DNA of 16,571 nt from CAYOHP01 sp964403795 [NCBI: uncultured bacterium]. Its GTDB lineage: Bacteria; Muiribacteriota; UBA6191; CAZXTJ01. Under the pieces are notes generated by a model, which ran no database searches, was not told the DNA's origin, and saw nothing but the letters and a program-made list of their open reading frames with translations. Where the stretch lies: NCBI GenBank assembly GCA_964403795.1, contig CAYOHP010000058.1, positions 1 through 16,571 on the forward strand. Direction: 5' to 3'. Shown here in pieces: positions 7,314 through 14,356 of the stretch. The stretch's first letter is position 1. Each line of letters opens with the position of its first letter. Both the position numbers and the translations under genes were made by a program.

Positions 7314-8072
7314 CTAGACTGGATTCTCGACCTCCACGAAGTCCCAGGGCAGGCCGAATCGCTCCTCCAGGAACTTCCCGAGGGCCATCACCCCGAAGCG
7401 TTCGGTGGCGTGGTGGCCGGCGGCCAGATAATGGATCCCGGCTTCCCGGGCGGTCTCCCGGGTCGAGACCCCGGCCTCCCCGGTCAGGTAGGCGTCGGCG
7501 CCGGCGTCGATGGCGGCCGGGAGGTCGTGGTCTCCCTTGCCCGAGAGCACTGCCACCCGCCGCACCGTCTCGGGACCGAAGGGAAAGACCCGGGGGGCGG
7601 TCCCGAACACTTCGGCCACCCGGGCCTCGAACCGGTGGGCCGGGACCGGCTCCGCCAGGTTCCCGATCATGCCCACCGGGACTCCCCGGTAGGGAGCGAT
7701 GCCGGTCCGATCGGAGAGACCGAGCCGGTCGGCGATCTGGGCGTTGTTGCCGAGCACGGGATGGCGGTCGAGCGGGAGGTGGTAGGCAGCCAGCGAGATG
7801 CCGGCATCGAGGAGCGCCACCAGGCGACGACGCATGGCTCCCTTGATCCGGGGCTCCCACCCGTTCCAGAAGATCCCGTGGTGGACCACCACGAGCTCGG
7901 CCCGGCGCACCCGGGCGGCCTCGAAGAGTTCGAGGCAGGCGGTCACCCCGACGACCACGCGGGTGACCTCGCCGCGGCCTTCCACCTGCAGGCCGTTGGG
8001 ACAGAAATCCGCCTGGGGAGCGGCCTCGAGTTCCCGATCGAGCGCCCCGACCACCTCGTCGAGCCTTGCCAT
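7314..8072 (-). CDS. Nif3-like dinuclear metal centre protein (DUF34 family)
   Basis: The 252-residue protein matches the Nif3/YbgI family along its whole length in the short form, without the PII-like insertion. The expected metal ligands are present: H64 and H65 in VVVHHG, D102 in HLPLDRH, and H220 and E224 in GHHATERFG. Other family features are NGLQVEG (26-32) and LGNN (107-110). Members are often labelled GTP cyclohydrolase 1 type 2, but the physiological role is not settled. The ATG at 8072 is chosen because GGGAGG lies five bases upstream; a GTG at 8099 would add nine residues without a ribosome binding site. It follows the diguanylate cyclase gene by 27 bases, suggesting one operon. 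Confidence 0.93.
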   Translation of the reverse strand: MARLDEVVGALDRELEAAPQADFCPNGLQVEGRGEVTRVVVGVTACLELFEAARVRRAELVVVHHGIFWNGWEPRIKGAMRRRLVALLDAGISLAAYHLPLDRHPVLGNNAQIADRLGLSDRTGIAPYRGVPVGMIGNLAEPVPAHRFEARVAEVFGTAPRVFPFGPETVRRVAVLSGKGDHDLPAAIDAGADAYLTGEAGVSTRETAREAGIHYLAAGHHATERFGVMALGKFLEERFGLPWDFVEVENPV

Positions 8073-8099
8073 GCCAGCCTCCCTGGATCGCTTCCGCAC

Positions 8100-10331
8100 T
8101 CAGGCGTCGACGGGACCGGCCAAGTCGGCGGCCTGGTGGGCCTCGACCCGGTTCCGTCCCGCCTGCTTGGCCCGGTACAGGGCCTGGTCGGCTTCCTCCA
8201 CCATGGCCTCCGGGCTCTGGGCCCGGGACCGATCGGTGCAGGACATGCCGATCGAGATCGTCACCCCGAGCTGCTTGTCCCCGACCGCCACCAGCGATTC
8301 CTCGATGGTCCGCCGGATCCGCTCGGCGGTCAGCATGGCACCGTCGAAGTCGGTGTCCGGGAGCACGATCCCGAATTCCTCGCCCCCGTAGCGGCAGGGG
8401 ATGTCGACGTCCCGGACGCTGTCCCGCACCTTCTCGGCCACGTGCCGGAGAACCCGGTCGCCGACCTGGTGGCCATGGGTGTCGTTGAAGCGCTTGAAGA
8501 AGTCCACGTCGGTGACCAGCAGGGCGAGGTGGCCCTTGTGGCGACCCACCCGGGCGAACTCCCGGCGGAGCGCGGTGTCGAAGTAATGGCGCAGATAGAG
8601 GCCGGTGAGGGCGTCCACCGTCGCCAGCCGGTACAGGCCGGCGTTCTCGACCGCGGTCGCGGCCACGGAGGAGTGAGTGGACCAGAAGCGCCGGTCCTCG
8701 GGATCGTCGAGCAGGGGTCGACGCCTCCCGGCCAGGACCAGGACGAACCCGAGGGCCTTCTCGAAACGTCCGATGGGCAGGAGCACGGCCCCGGCCGGGA
8801 TCTCCTGGTCGCCCGGCATGTCGGCGAGCTCGGCCAGACGGGAGGCGGAGAGGGGAGACCCCTCGGCATCCATCAGCCGGAGGATCTCCTGCTGCAGGCG
8901 GCGACGTCCCAGCAGGGCCCGGAGCCCCTCGTCCACCAATCCGGCGGCCCGGATCTCGGGATCGGCGTCCTCGCCGGGGCTCACCACCACGAGCACCCCC
9001 CGGGCCTGGGTCACCTCCCGGTAGGTCTCCGCCACCTCCACGAGCAGGGCGTCGAGATCCAGGGTCCGGGCCAGGCGGAGCGAGCTCCGGTGGAGGGTGC
9101 GCAGGTTCTCCAGGCGGGCACGGAGCGCCAGGCTCAGGTTGGTGACCAGACTCGCTCCCCAGGCCAGGAGGGCACCCAGGACCGGTCCGTAGACGTCCAC
9201 CAGGAAGCTCCCGCGCTCGAAGGCCAGGCGGGCACCCGCCAACCATCCCGCCGCCAGCACCGCCAGCAGGCAGGCTCCGGCCAGGGCCGGGAGCTGGGCC
9301 GCCACCACCAGGCCCAGGAGCGACGCTCCCAGCACCGCCAGCCGGCCCAGGCCCGGGGACATGCGGGTGAGCAGCGACCGGTCGAGGAGGTTCCGGGCGA
9401 GCTGGGCCTGGATCTCCATGCCCGCCTGGATGCCGACCGGCGTGACCTTCCGGTCCATCCCCCGCACGTTCAGGCCCAGCACCAGGATCCGGTCCCGGAA
9501 GCGCTGGGGCGGCACCTCGCCGGCCAGCACGTCCAGGGCCCTGACGGCCGGGATCGCTCCCTCCGAGCCTCCGTGCTGGTAGCGGAGGTAGGCCGTCCCG
9601 GGGAACGGGACCTTGAGCATCCGGGCGTCCTCGCCCCCGCTGCGCTCGCCGGTCCGGCGGGCCGGATCCAGGGGCAGCACCCAGGACCCCAGCCGGACTC
9701 CCTGCGGATCCGAGGCGACCGGGCTCCCCAGGTAGCGGGAGACCAGGGCCAGCGCCAGGACCGGCACCAACCGGCCCTCGACCTCGGCCACCAGCGGCAT
9801 CTTGCGGACCACGCCGTCCTGGTTGTCCGCCTCGAAGTCCACGTTCACCAGGCCGAGACCGGCCGCCGCCCGGGCCAGTTCCGGGGCCGGGCCGGTCACC
9901 GCCAGCCCGGTCACCAGACCGCCGGCCTCGTTGTCCCAGACGGTGCGCCGATCGGCCTCGGCCGCCAGCACCACCGGAGAGGCCTCCGCCAGCGCGGCCG
10001 CCAGCCGGGGATCCTGGGCCGGATCCGGATCCAGGAGCAGGAGATCGACCCCGATCACCTTGGGCCGGGCCCGTCCCAGGGCCTCCACCAGGTCGGCCAG
10101 CCGCTCCCGCGGCCAGGGCCAGGGGCCATGGCGGGCCAGGCAGGCGTCGGTGATCTCGATCCGGACCAGGCGATCCTCGGCCCGCCTCGACCCGGGGCCC
10201 GGGGACCGCGCCTGGAAGGCGTCGAAGAGCGCCCGTTCGCCGGGTTCCAGGTGCCCGTCCTCGCGGGCGAGCGTCAGGGCCAGGGAGGCGAGGGTGGCGG
10301 CCGCCACCATGGCGAGCGTCCGGGGAGACAC
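8100..10331 (-). CDS. CHASE2-domain membrane diguanylate cyclase (GGDEF)
   Basis: The 743-residue protein has an N-terminal membrane helix (5-22) and a large extracytoplasmic CHASE2 region (about 30-325, with IGVDLLLLDPDP, a family-like block, at 93-104). Three further helices follow (about 328-346, 348-366, 378-400), then a GAF-like segment (about 420-568) and a GGDEF domain (570-733). The active site reads GGEEF (649-653). The inhibitory RxxD site is R640-D643, exactly five residues upstream, so it should make c-di-GMP with product feedback. The signal sensed by CHASE2 is unknown. The GTG start at 10331 lacks a ribosome binding site but has a TACCAT box seven bases upstream; an ATG at 10310 would drop seven residues. 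It is divergent from the pseudopilin operon. Confidence 0.95.
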   Translation of the reverse strand: MSPRTLAMVAAATLASLALTLAREDGHLEPGERALFDAFQARSPGPGSRRAEDRLVRIEITDACLARHGPWPWPRERLADLVEALGRARPKVIGVDLLLLDPDPAQDPRLAAALAEASPVVLAAEADRRTVWDNEAGGLVTGLAVTGPAPELARAAAGLGLVNVDFEADNQDGVVRKMPLVAEVEGRLVPVLALALVSRYLGSPVASDPQGVRLGSWVLPLDPARRTGERSGGEDARMLKVPFPGTAYLRYQHGGSEGAIPAVRALDVLAGEVPPQRFRDRILVLGLNVRGMDRKVTPVGIQAGMEIQAQLARNLLDRSLLTRMSPGLGRLAVLGASLLGLVVAAQLPALAGACLLAVLAAGWLAGARLAFERGSFLVDVYGPVLGALLAWGASLVTNLSLALRARLENLRTLHRSSLRLARTLDLDALLVEVAETYREVTQARGVLVVVSPGEDADPEIRAAGLVDEGLRALLGRRRLQQEILRLMDAEGSPLSASRLAELADMPGDQEIPAGAVLLPIGRFEKALGFVLVLAGRRRPLLDDPEDRRFWSTHSSVAATAVENAGLYRLATVDALTGLYLRHYFDTALRREFARVGRHKGHLALLVTDVDFFKRFNDTHGHQVGDRVLRHVAEKVRDSVRDVDIPCRYGGEEFGIVLPDTDFDGAMLTAERIRRTIEESLVAVGDKQLGVTISIGMSCTDRSRAQSPEAMVEEADQALYRAKQAGRNRVEAHQAADLAGPVDA

Positions 10332-10338
10332 GGGGGCG

Positions 10339-10344
10339 ATGGTA
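10339..10344 (-). promoter_or_regulatory. Possible -10 box (TACCAT) of a leaderless diguanylate cyclase transcript
   Basis: On the minus strand TACCAT is followed by seven bases and then the GTG start. Transcription from the usual distance would begin at or next to the start codon. No convincing -35 is visible upstream. It is paired with a similar arrangement for the divergent pseudopilin operon. Confidence 0.35.
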
Positions 10345-10373
10345 ACACCCGACCCGCCAGGCGGCCGGCCGGT

Positions 10374-10401
10374 TTGGAGGCATCCCGGACCGTGCTACCC
10401 T
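10374..10401 (+). promoter_or_regulatory. Candidate sigma-70-type promoter of the pseudopilin operon
   Basis: TTGGAG (10374-10379), a 16-base spacer and TACCCT (10396-10401) resemble a housekeeping promoter. The -10 box ends six bases before a GTG (10408) and twelve before an ATG (10414), both in frame with the pseudopilin. There is no Shine-Dalgarno. A leaderless or nearly leaderless mRNA is therefore likely. Confidence 0.5.
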
Positions 10402-10413
10402 GGCTCCGTGCCG

Positions 10414-12846
10414 ATGTCCGGGCGACCTCGCCCCCGCCTGCGCCGGAGGGGGTTCCTCCTCTACCTCCTCCTCGGGATGCTCGCCGTGGTGGGGATCCTC
10501 CTCGTGTCCCTCGACCAGCTGGCGCGCCAGCGGAACCGGCTGGCCCACCGTTCCGAGTGGGGCCGGGTCGCCGAGGGGCTGGCGGACGGCACCGCCTCCT
10601 ACCTCCAGTACCTGTTCCGGTTCGCGGCCCATGAAGGAGCGGTGCCGGCCTCGGCGCTGGCCGTCCCGCTCGCCAACGAGGCGCTCTACGGCTTCCTGCT
10701 GCAGCCGGCCGACGACCTCGAGGCGAGCTTCGCCCGCACCCGCCTCGATACCTTCCTCGAGCGTTGGTTCGGGCCCGACTGGCGCACTCCGGTCAGCGAC
10801 CTGGAGGCGACCTTCCCGGGCAGCAAGGTCACGCTGGAGATGGCCCTCGAAGCCGATCCCCTCCACCCCGGCCCGGCCTTCTCCGATCCGATCGAGAAGA
10901 CGGTGCGCCTGGGACTGTCCGCCCGGGCCGACTACCGGGGGGTGGTCCGGACCGCGAAGCGGTCCTGGACCGTCAAGGTCACCCATCCCTTCCCGCCCGC
11001 GGTCTCCAAGTTCACCCTCTTCGTGGACAACGTCCCGGGAGGCGGAGAGGCCTTCAACGTCTATGAGAACGAGTCCTCGGGGGCCTCGACCGGGTCCCCC
11101 GTGCAGGCCCCCTTCGTCCTCTGGAACACCCCGGTCGAGGACCGGACCGACCTCGACCGGATCGCCGACCACGGCACCCTGGTCGAAGCCGGACGCCCCT
11201 GGGGCGACCAGGACGCGGTGCGGGCGGCCCTCGACGATCGCGGCTGGGTCTACCTGGGCACCGGACCCGGCAATCCCGGCACCGTCCCGCTCAACCTGAC
11301 GGCCGGCCCCACCCTGGCCGAGCCGGGGGGCGGCCACGGCGAGTTCTTCCAGCTCTACGACCCGGTCCGGTACGGGGCCCAGCCGACCTACTTCCGCCTG
11401 ATCGCAGGTGCTCCGAACTTCTTCCAGGCACCGATCACCGACGGCACCGGAAACCAGCTCAAGGCCTTCGTGAACTTCCTCTTCTGGGGCTTCGAGAGCT
11501 CCGGGAGCCATGATCTCGAGGACGCCGGCCTGGGGAGCACGCTCACCACCAAGCGCTCCTCGATCCTGCATCCGTTCGGTTCCACGGTCGACCCGTCCCG
11601 CACCCGGGTGCTGGGCCCGGTGACCCGGCGCTTCGTCCGCTTCTCCTACCTGGCCGTGGACCGCAAGGCGGGCCCCGACGCGGCCGGCCCCGACGACGAG
11701 GACATCCAGATCGCCAACCGGGACGCGGCCGGCCTGGCCGGGAGCTTCCCGATCCGGGACCGCGACTCGGTGGACCCCATTTTCGCCTACGTGCCCGACG
11801 CCGCCGCATGGGAGGCGGATCTCAGGCGCTCCGAGACCTCCGGCGAGACGCCGCTGCATCTCTATCCGCTGCCGGTCACGGGGTCCTCCCTCCCGCCCCC
11901 CGAGAACCGGAACTTCGCGGTCGACTCCGACGGCGACGGTTTCAAGGACGTGATCCTCGACCCCGGACACCCCACGGTGCCGCTCGATCCGAACCTCTTC
12001 CGCTACCGGACGATGTTCCCCGACGGCTACGACGACCAGGGGGGAGGACGCCCCGGCTACCGCCGTTTCATGAGCCGGGTGATGGAGGTCCCCTTCCCCC
12101 AGGTGCTCGACTACATGGCCTATTCGGGCATGATCCCCCCGGAGGAGCACCCCGCCTTCCCGGGCTGGACCGCCGGCGACCTGGACGCCGACGCCCGCGC
12201 CAACTCGGTGAAGTTCGACTTCGACGACCCGCTCCACCGGGCCGCCGCCAAGACCCGCCTCTTCGACGGCGACCTCTCGAGCTTCCTCCCCTCCGACGAG
12301 TTCGAGGCGATCGCAAGGCGCCGGGTGGGCGTGCGGGTTCCCGACCAGACCACCTTCCTGCGCCGATTCCGCCTGGAGAGGAACCCGCTCGCTCCCACCG
12401 ACTCGGTGCCGCTGCTGGCGCTCGACGAGATCGTCCAGATCGATTCGGGCGGGCTAGACCTCCCGGTCTTCGCCTACGCCGGCGGCGGGACGATCGTGGT
12501 CGCCGGAGGCGACGTACGCCTCCGGGGGGTGACGCCCCGGAGCTATTCGCTGCTCTCGCTGGTGGTCCTGGACGGCGACCTGATCCTGGACGGACCCGGA
12601 CCCTTCCACCTGCTGGCGGCGGTGCCCCGAGGGGAGCTCCGGAACCCGCAGGGGACCCCGCTCGAGATCGCCGGGTCGCTGGCGCTGGGTTCGCTCTCCG
12701 CCCAGGCCCTCTCCCGCGGCGGCGGCATCCGCTACCCTTCGACGGCCGATCCGACCCGGTACGGCGGCGGGTCGGGCGTGCATTACGCCGACTTCTACCA
12801 CGTGGCGGTCTCGGACGCCCCCACCGGATGGGCGCCCAGCGAATGA
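10414..12846 (+). CDS. Very large PilX/GspK-like pseudopilin, probable pilus-tip or adhesin component
   Basis: The 810-residue protein begins with a basic leader ending RRRG, then FLLYLLLGMLAVVGILLVSL (14-33). This is a class III signal with cleavage expected after G13. Position 5 of the mature protein is Leu, not Glu, as in GspK and some PilX-type tip subunits. The protein is more than twice the usual GspK length. The large extracytoplasmic part contains a perfect DxDxDGxxD calcium loop, DSDGDGFKD (504-512). Residues about 672-770 have short repeated beta strands and glycine turns resembling a beta-solenoid. It is probably a minor pilin capped with a binding domain; the ligand is unknown. 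The start may instead be GTG 10408, two residues earlier. Its stop overlaps the next gene as ATGA. Confidence 0.82.
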   Translation: MSGRPRPRLRRRGFLLYLLLGMLAVVGILLVSLDQLARQRNRLAHRSEWGRVAEGLADGTASYLQYLFRFAAHEGAVPASALAVPLANEALYGFLLQPADDLEASFARTRLDTFLERWFGPDWRTPVSDLEATFPGSKVTLEMALEADPLHPGPAFSDPIEKTVRLGLSARADYRGVVRTAKRSWTVKVTHPFPPAVSKFTLFVDNVPGGGEAFNVYENESSGASTGSPVQAPFVLWNTPVEDRTDLDRIADHGTLVEAGRPWGDQDAVRAALDDRGWVYLGTGPGNPGTVPLNLTAGPTLAEPGGGHGEFFQLYDPVRYGAQPTYFRLIAGAPNFFQAPITDGTGNQLKAFVNFLFWGFESSGSHDLEDAGLGSTLTTKRSSILHPFGSTVDPSRTRVLGPVTRRFVRFSYLAVDRKAGPDAAGPDDEDIQIANRDAAGLAGSFPIRDRDSVDPIFAYVPDAAAWEADLRRSETSGETPLHLYPLPVTGSSLPPPENRNFAVDSDGDGFKDVILDPGHPTVPLDPNLFRYRTMFPDGYDDQGGGRPGYRRFMSRVMEVPFPQVLDYMAYSGMIPPEEHPAFPGWTAGDLDADARANSVKFDFDDPLHRAAAKTRLFDGDLSSFLPSDEFEAIARRRVGVRVPDQTTFLRRFRLERNPLAPTDSVPLLALDEIVQIDSGGLDLPVFAYAGGGTIVVAGGDVRLRGVTPRSYSLLSLVVLDGDLILDGPGPFHLLAAVPRGELRNPQGTPLEIAGSLALGSLSAQALSRGGGIRYPSTADPTRYGGGSGVHYADFYHVAVSDAPTGWAPSE

Positions 12847-13490
12847 AGACCCGCCTCGCCCGCTCCGGTCTCTCCCTGGTGGAGATCCTGGTCGCCTCCG
12901 GGGTGCTGGTGGCGGTGATGCTGCCGCTTTTCGTCCTGCTCTCGGGCTCGGTACGCACCACCGAGGTGAGCCTCGACGAGGTCCAGGCCTCGCTCCTGGC
13001 CCACGAGGTGCTCGCCCAGGTCCGGCTGCTGGCGGTGGAGCCCGGGTTCTCGAACCTTCCCGACCTGCCGGTGCCCAACCCGCCTCCCCTCTTCCCGGAC
13101 TGGGTGGCCCTCGACGATCCCCAGACCCCGATCCACCAACGGGGCGGGCGCCTTCCCCACCCGGTGACCTCGGGCGACCCCCGGGTCGAGGAGCTCGAGA
13201 CCCAGGGCTGGACCCTCTTCGGGGCGGGCCTGGCCGGACGCGATTCGGTCGATCCCCAGCCGCTCCTCGAGTCGCTCTCCCGCCTCTACCTCTCCCCTGC
13301 CCCCGACGGTTTCCGGCGCTTCCTGAAGGTCCACCCGGCGCGCCTGAACGCCCGGGGCGACTGGACCCCCTTCCTCCGCCGCATCGAGGTCCGGGTGGAC
13401 TGGGACCGGACCTTCACGGGCACCGCCGAGAAGCAGCGTTCGATGACCCTGGCCACCCTGGTGGGGAAGAGCCAGGTGAGCGCTCCATGA
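12843..13490 (+). CDS. Class III prepilin, PilV/GspI-like
   Basis: The 215-residue protein has a short basic leader and the prepilin signal SGLSLVEILVASGVLVAVML, with cleavage expected after G9 and the conserved Glu at mature position 5 (E14). Leu rather than Phe occupies mature position 1, which prepilin peptidases tolerate. The globular part shows a Pro-rich middle (about 72-110) and C-terminal strands FLRRIEVRVDW (about 178-188), in the style of GspI/PilV minor pilins. It is coupled to both neighbours by ATGA overlaps (12843-12846, 13487-13490). It would be an inner-membrane subunit of a type IV pilus or type II secretion pseudopilus. The assignment to GspI/PilV rather than another minor pilin rests on size and order only. 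Confidence 0.83.
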   Translation: MKTRLARSGLSLVEILVASGVLVAVMLPLFVLLSGSVRTTEVSLDEVQASLLAHEVLAQVRLLAVEPGFSNLPDLPVPNPPPLFPDWVALDDPQTPIHQRGGRLPHPVTSGDPRVEELETQGWTLFGAGLAGRDSVDPQPLLESLSRLYLSPAPDGFRRFLKVHPARLNARGDWTPFLRRIEVRVDWDRTFTGTAEKQRSMTLATLVGKSQVSAP

Positions 13491-14356
13491 GCCTTCTCGC
13501 CACGGCCATGGGAAGGCGGCCAAGGCGCGTCCCGGGACGCCTTCCCGGGACCTCGGGCGGGTTCACCCTGGTCGAAGGGGTGCTGGCGTCGCTCCTGGCG
13601 GGTCTCATGATGATCGGGATCGTCACCTGGTTCGGCGACGTCCTCCAGCGATTCTCCCACCAGGAGGACACCCTCTCGGGGGCCCACGAGGCCCAGCTCC
13701 TGCTCGAGTGGCTGCGTCGCGACATGGCGGCCCTCGACGGGGTGGCCGCCTCGGCCGGAGTGCCGGTTTCCTCCTCGGCCACCACCGGCACCACCTTCCC
13801 CAAGTTCTGGGTCCATGCCTGCCACGTCCCGGGGGGCTCCAAGCTGCTGCTCTTCCCCCGCATGCGGCGCGGCGAGGACGACCCGATCGCCCCCGGCCAC
13901 CCGGCCGCCGCCGGCATGGCCTTGGGGAACCCCGGGGCCATTGGCCTCCTGGCCCAGATCGCCCGGCTCGAGAACGCCTTCGCCTGGGTGGCCCCCGACG
14001 ATCCCGACGCTCCCCGGTTCCTGACCCTGAACCTCCGGCGCGACGACCAGCTCGAGCGGGTCGTCTACCACTACGAACCGGCGGCCAGGGCCATCGTCCG
14101 GGTGGACGCGGCCGGCCGTCGCACCCGGATCGCGGCGCCATCGCTCGCCGGGTTCATGGCGACCCCCTACCTCGAGATCGTCTTCGATCCCGACGACCCC
14201 GGGTTCGTGCCCCGCCTGGTCAAGGCCTGGCTCGAGGTGCGGTTCGACATCGTCGCCGATTCGGGGGGCAAGATCCGGGGCCGGCCCCAGGTGCTCTCGA
14301 CCCGCCTCTTCCCCGAGTTCCTGGTCGCCAGCCTGAAGTCGGAGTGGGGCCCATGA
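13487..14356 (+). CDS. Class III prepilin, PilW/GspJ-like
   Basis: The 289-residue protein has a longer basic leader and a typical prepilin signal GGFTLVEGVLASLLAGLMMI. Cleavage is expected after G25, with Phe at mature position 1 and Glu at position 5 (E30). The larger globular domain, with repeated strand-rich blocks such as PYLEIVFDPDDP (about 226-237) and KAWLEVRFDIV (about 246-256), fits the GspJ/PilW class of minor pilins. The start overlaps the previous stop as ATGA; an in-frame ATG seven codons later is a less likely alternative. Its stop overlaps the start of the FecR-like fusion gene. Large pseudopilin, GspI-like and GspJ-like genes together would supply most of a pilus-tip complex. 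No assembly ATPase, secretin or prepilin peptidase gene lies in the window. Confidence 0.83.
   Translation: MSLLATAMGRRPRRVPGRLPGTSGGFTLVEGVLASLLAGLMMIGIVTWFGDVLQRFSHQEDTLSGAHEAQLLLEWLRRDMAALDGVAASAGVPVSSSATTGTTFPKFWVHACHVPGGSKLLLFPRMRRGEDDPIAPGHPAAAGMALGNPGAIGLLAQIARLENAFAWVAPDDPDAPRFLTLNLRRDDQLERVVYHYEPAARAIVRVDAAGRRTRIAAPSLAGFMATPYLEIVFDPDDPGFVPRLVKAWLEVRFDIVADSGGKIRGRPQVLSTRLFPEFLVASLKSEWGP

Noticed and set aside
7410-10634. Plus-strand open frame of 1074 codons
   Set aside because: It is antisense to the diguanylate cyclase and Nif3-family genes, whose motifs are unambiguous. The composition is low-complexity Gly/Gln/His/Arg.
7213-12237. Minus-strand open frame of 1674 codons
   Set aside because: It runs antisense to the pseudopilin gene and out of frame with the diguanylate cyclase and Nif3-family genes. 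Its translation is Gly/Arg/Pro-rich with no motif. Long shadow frames are expected at this GC.
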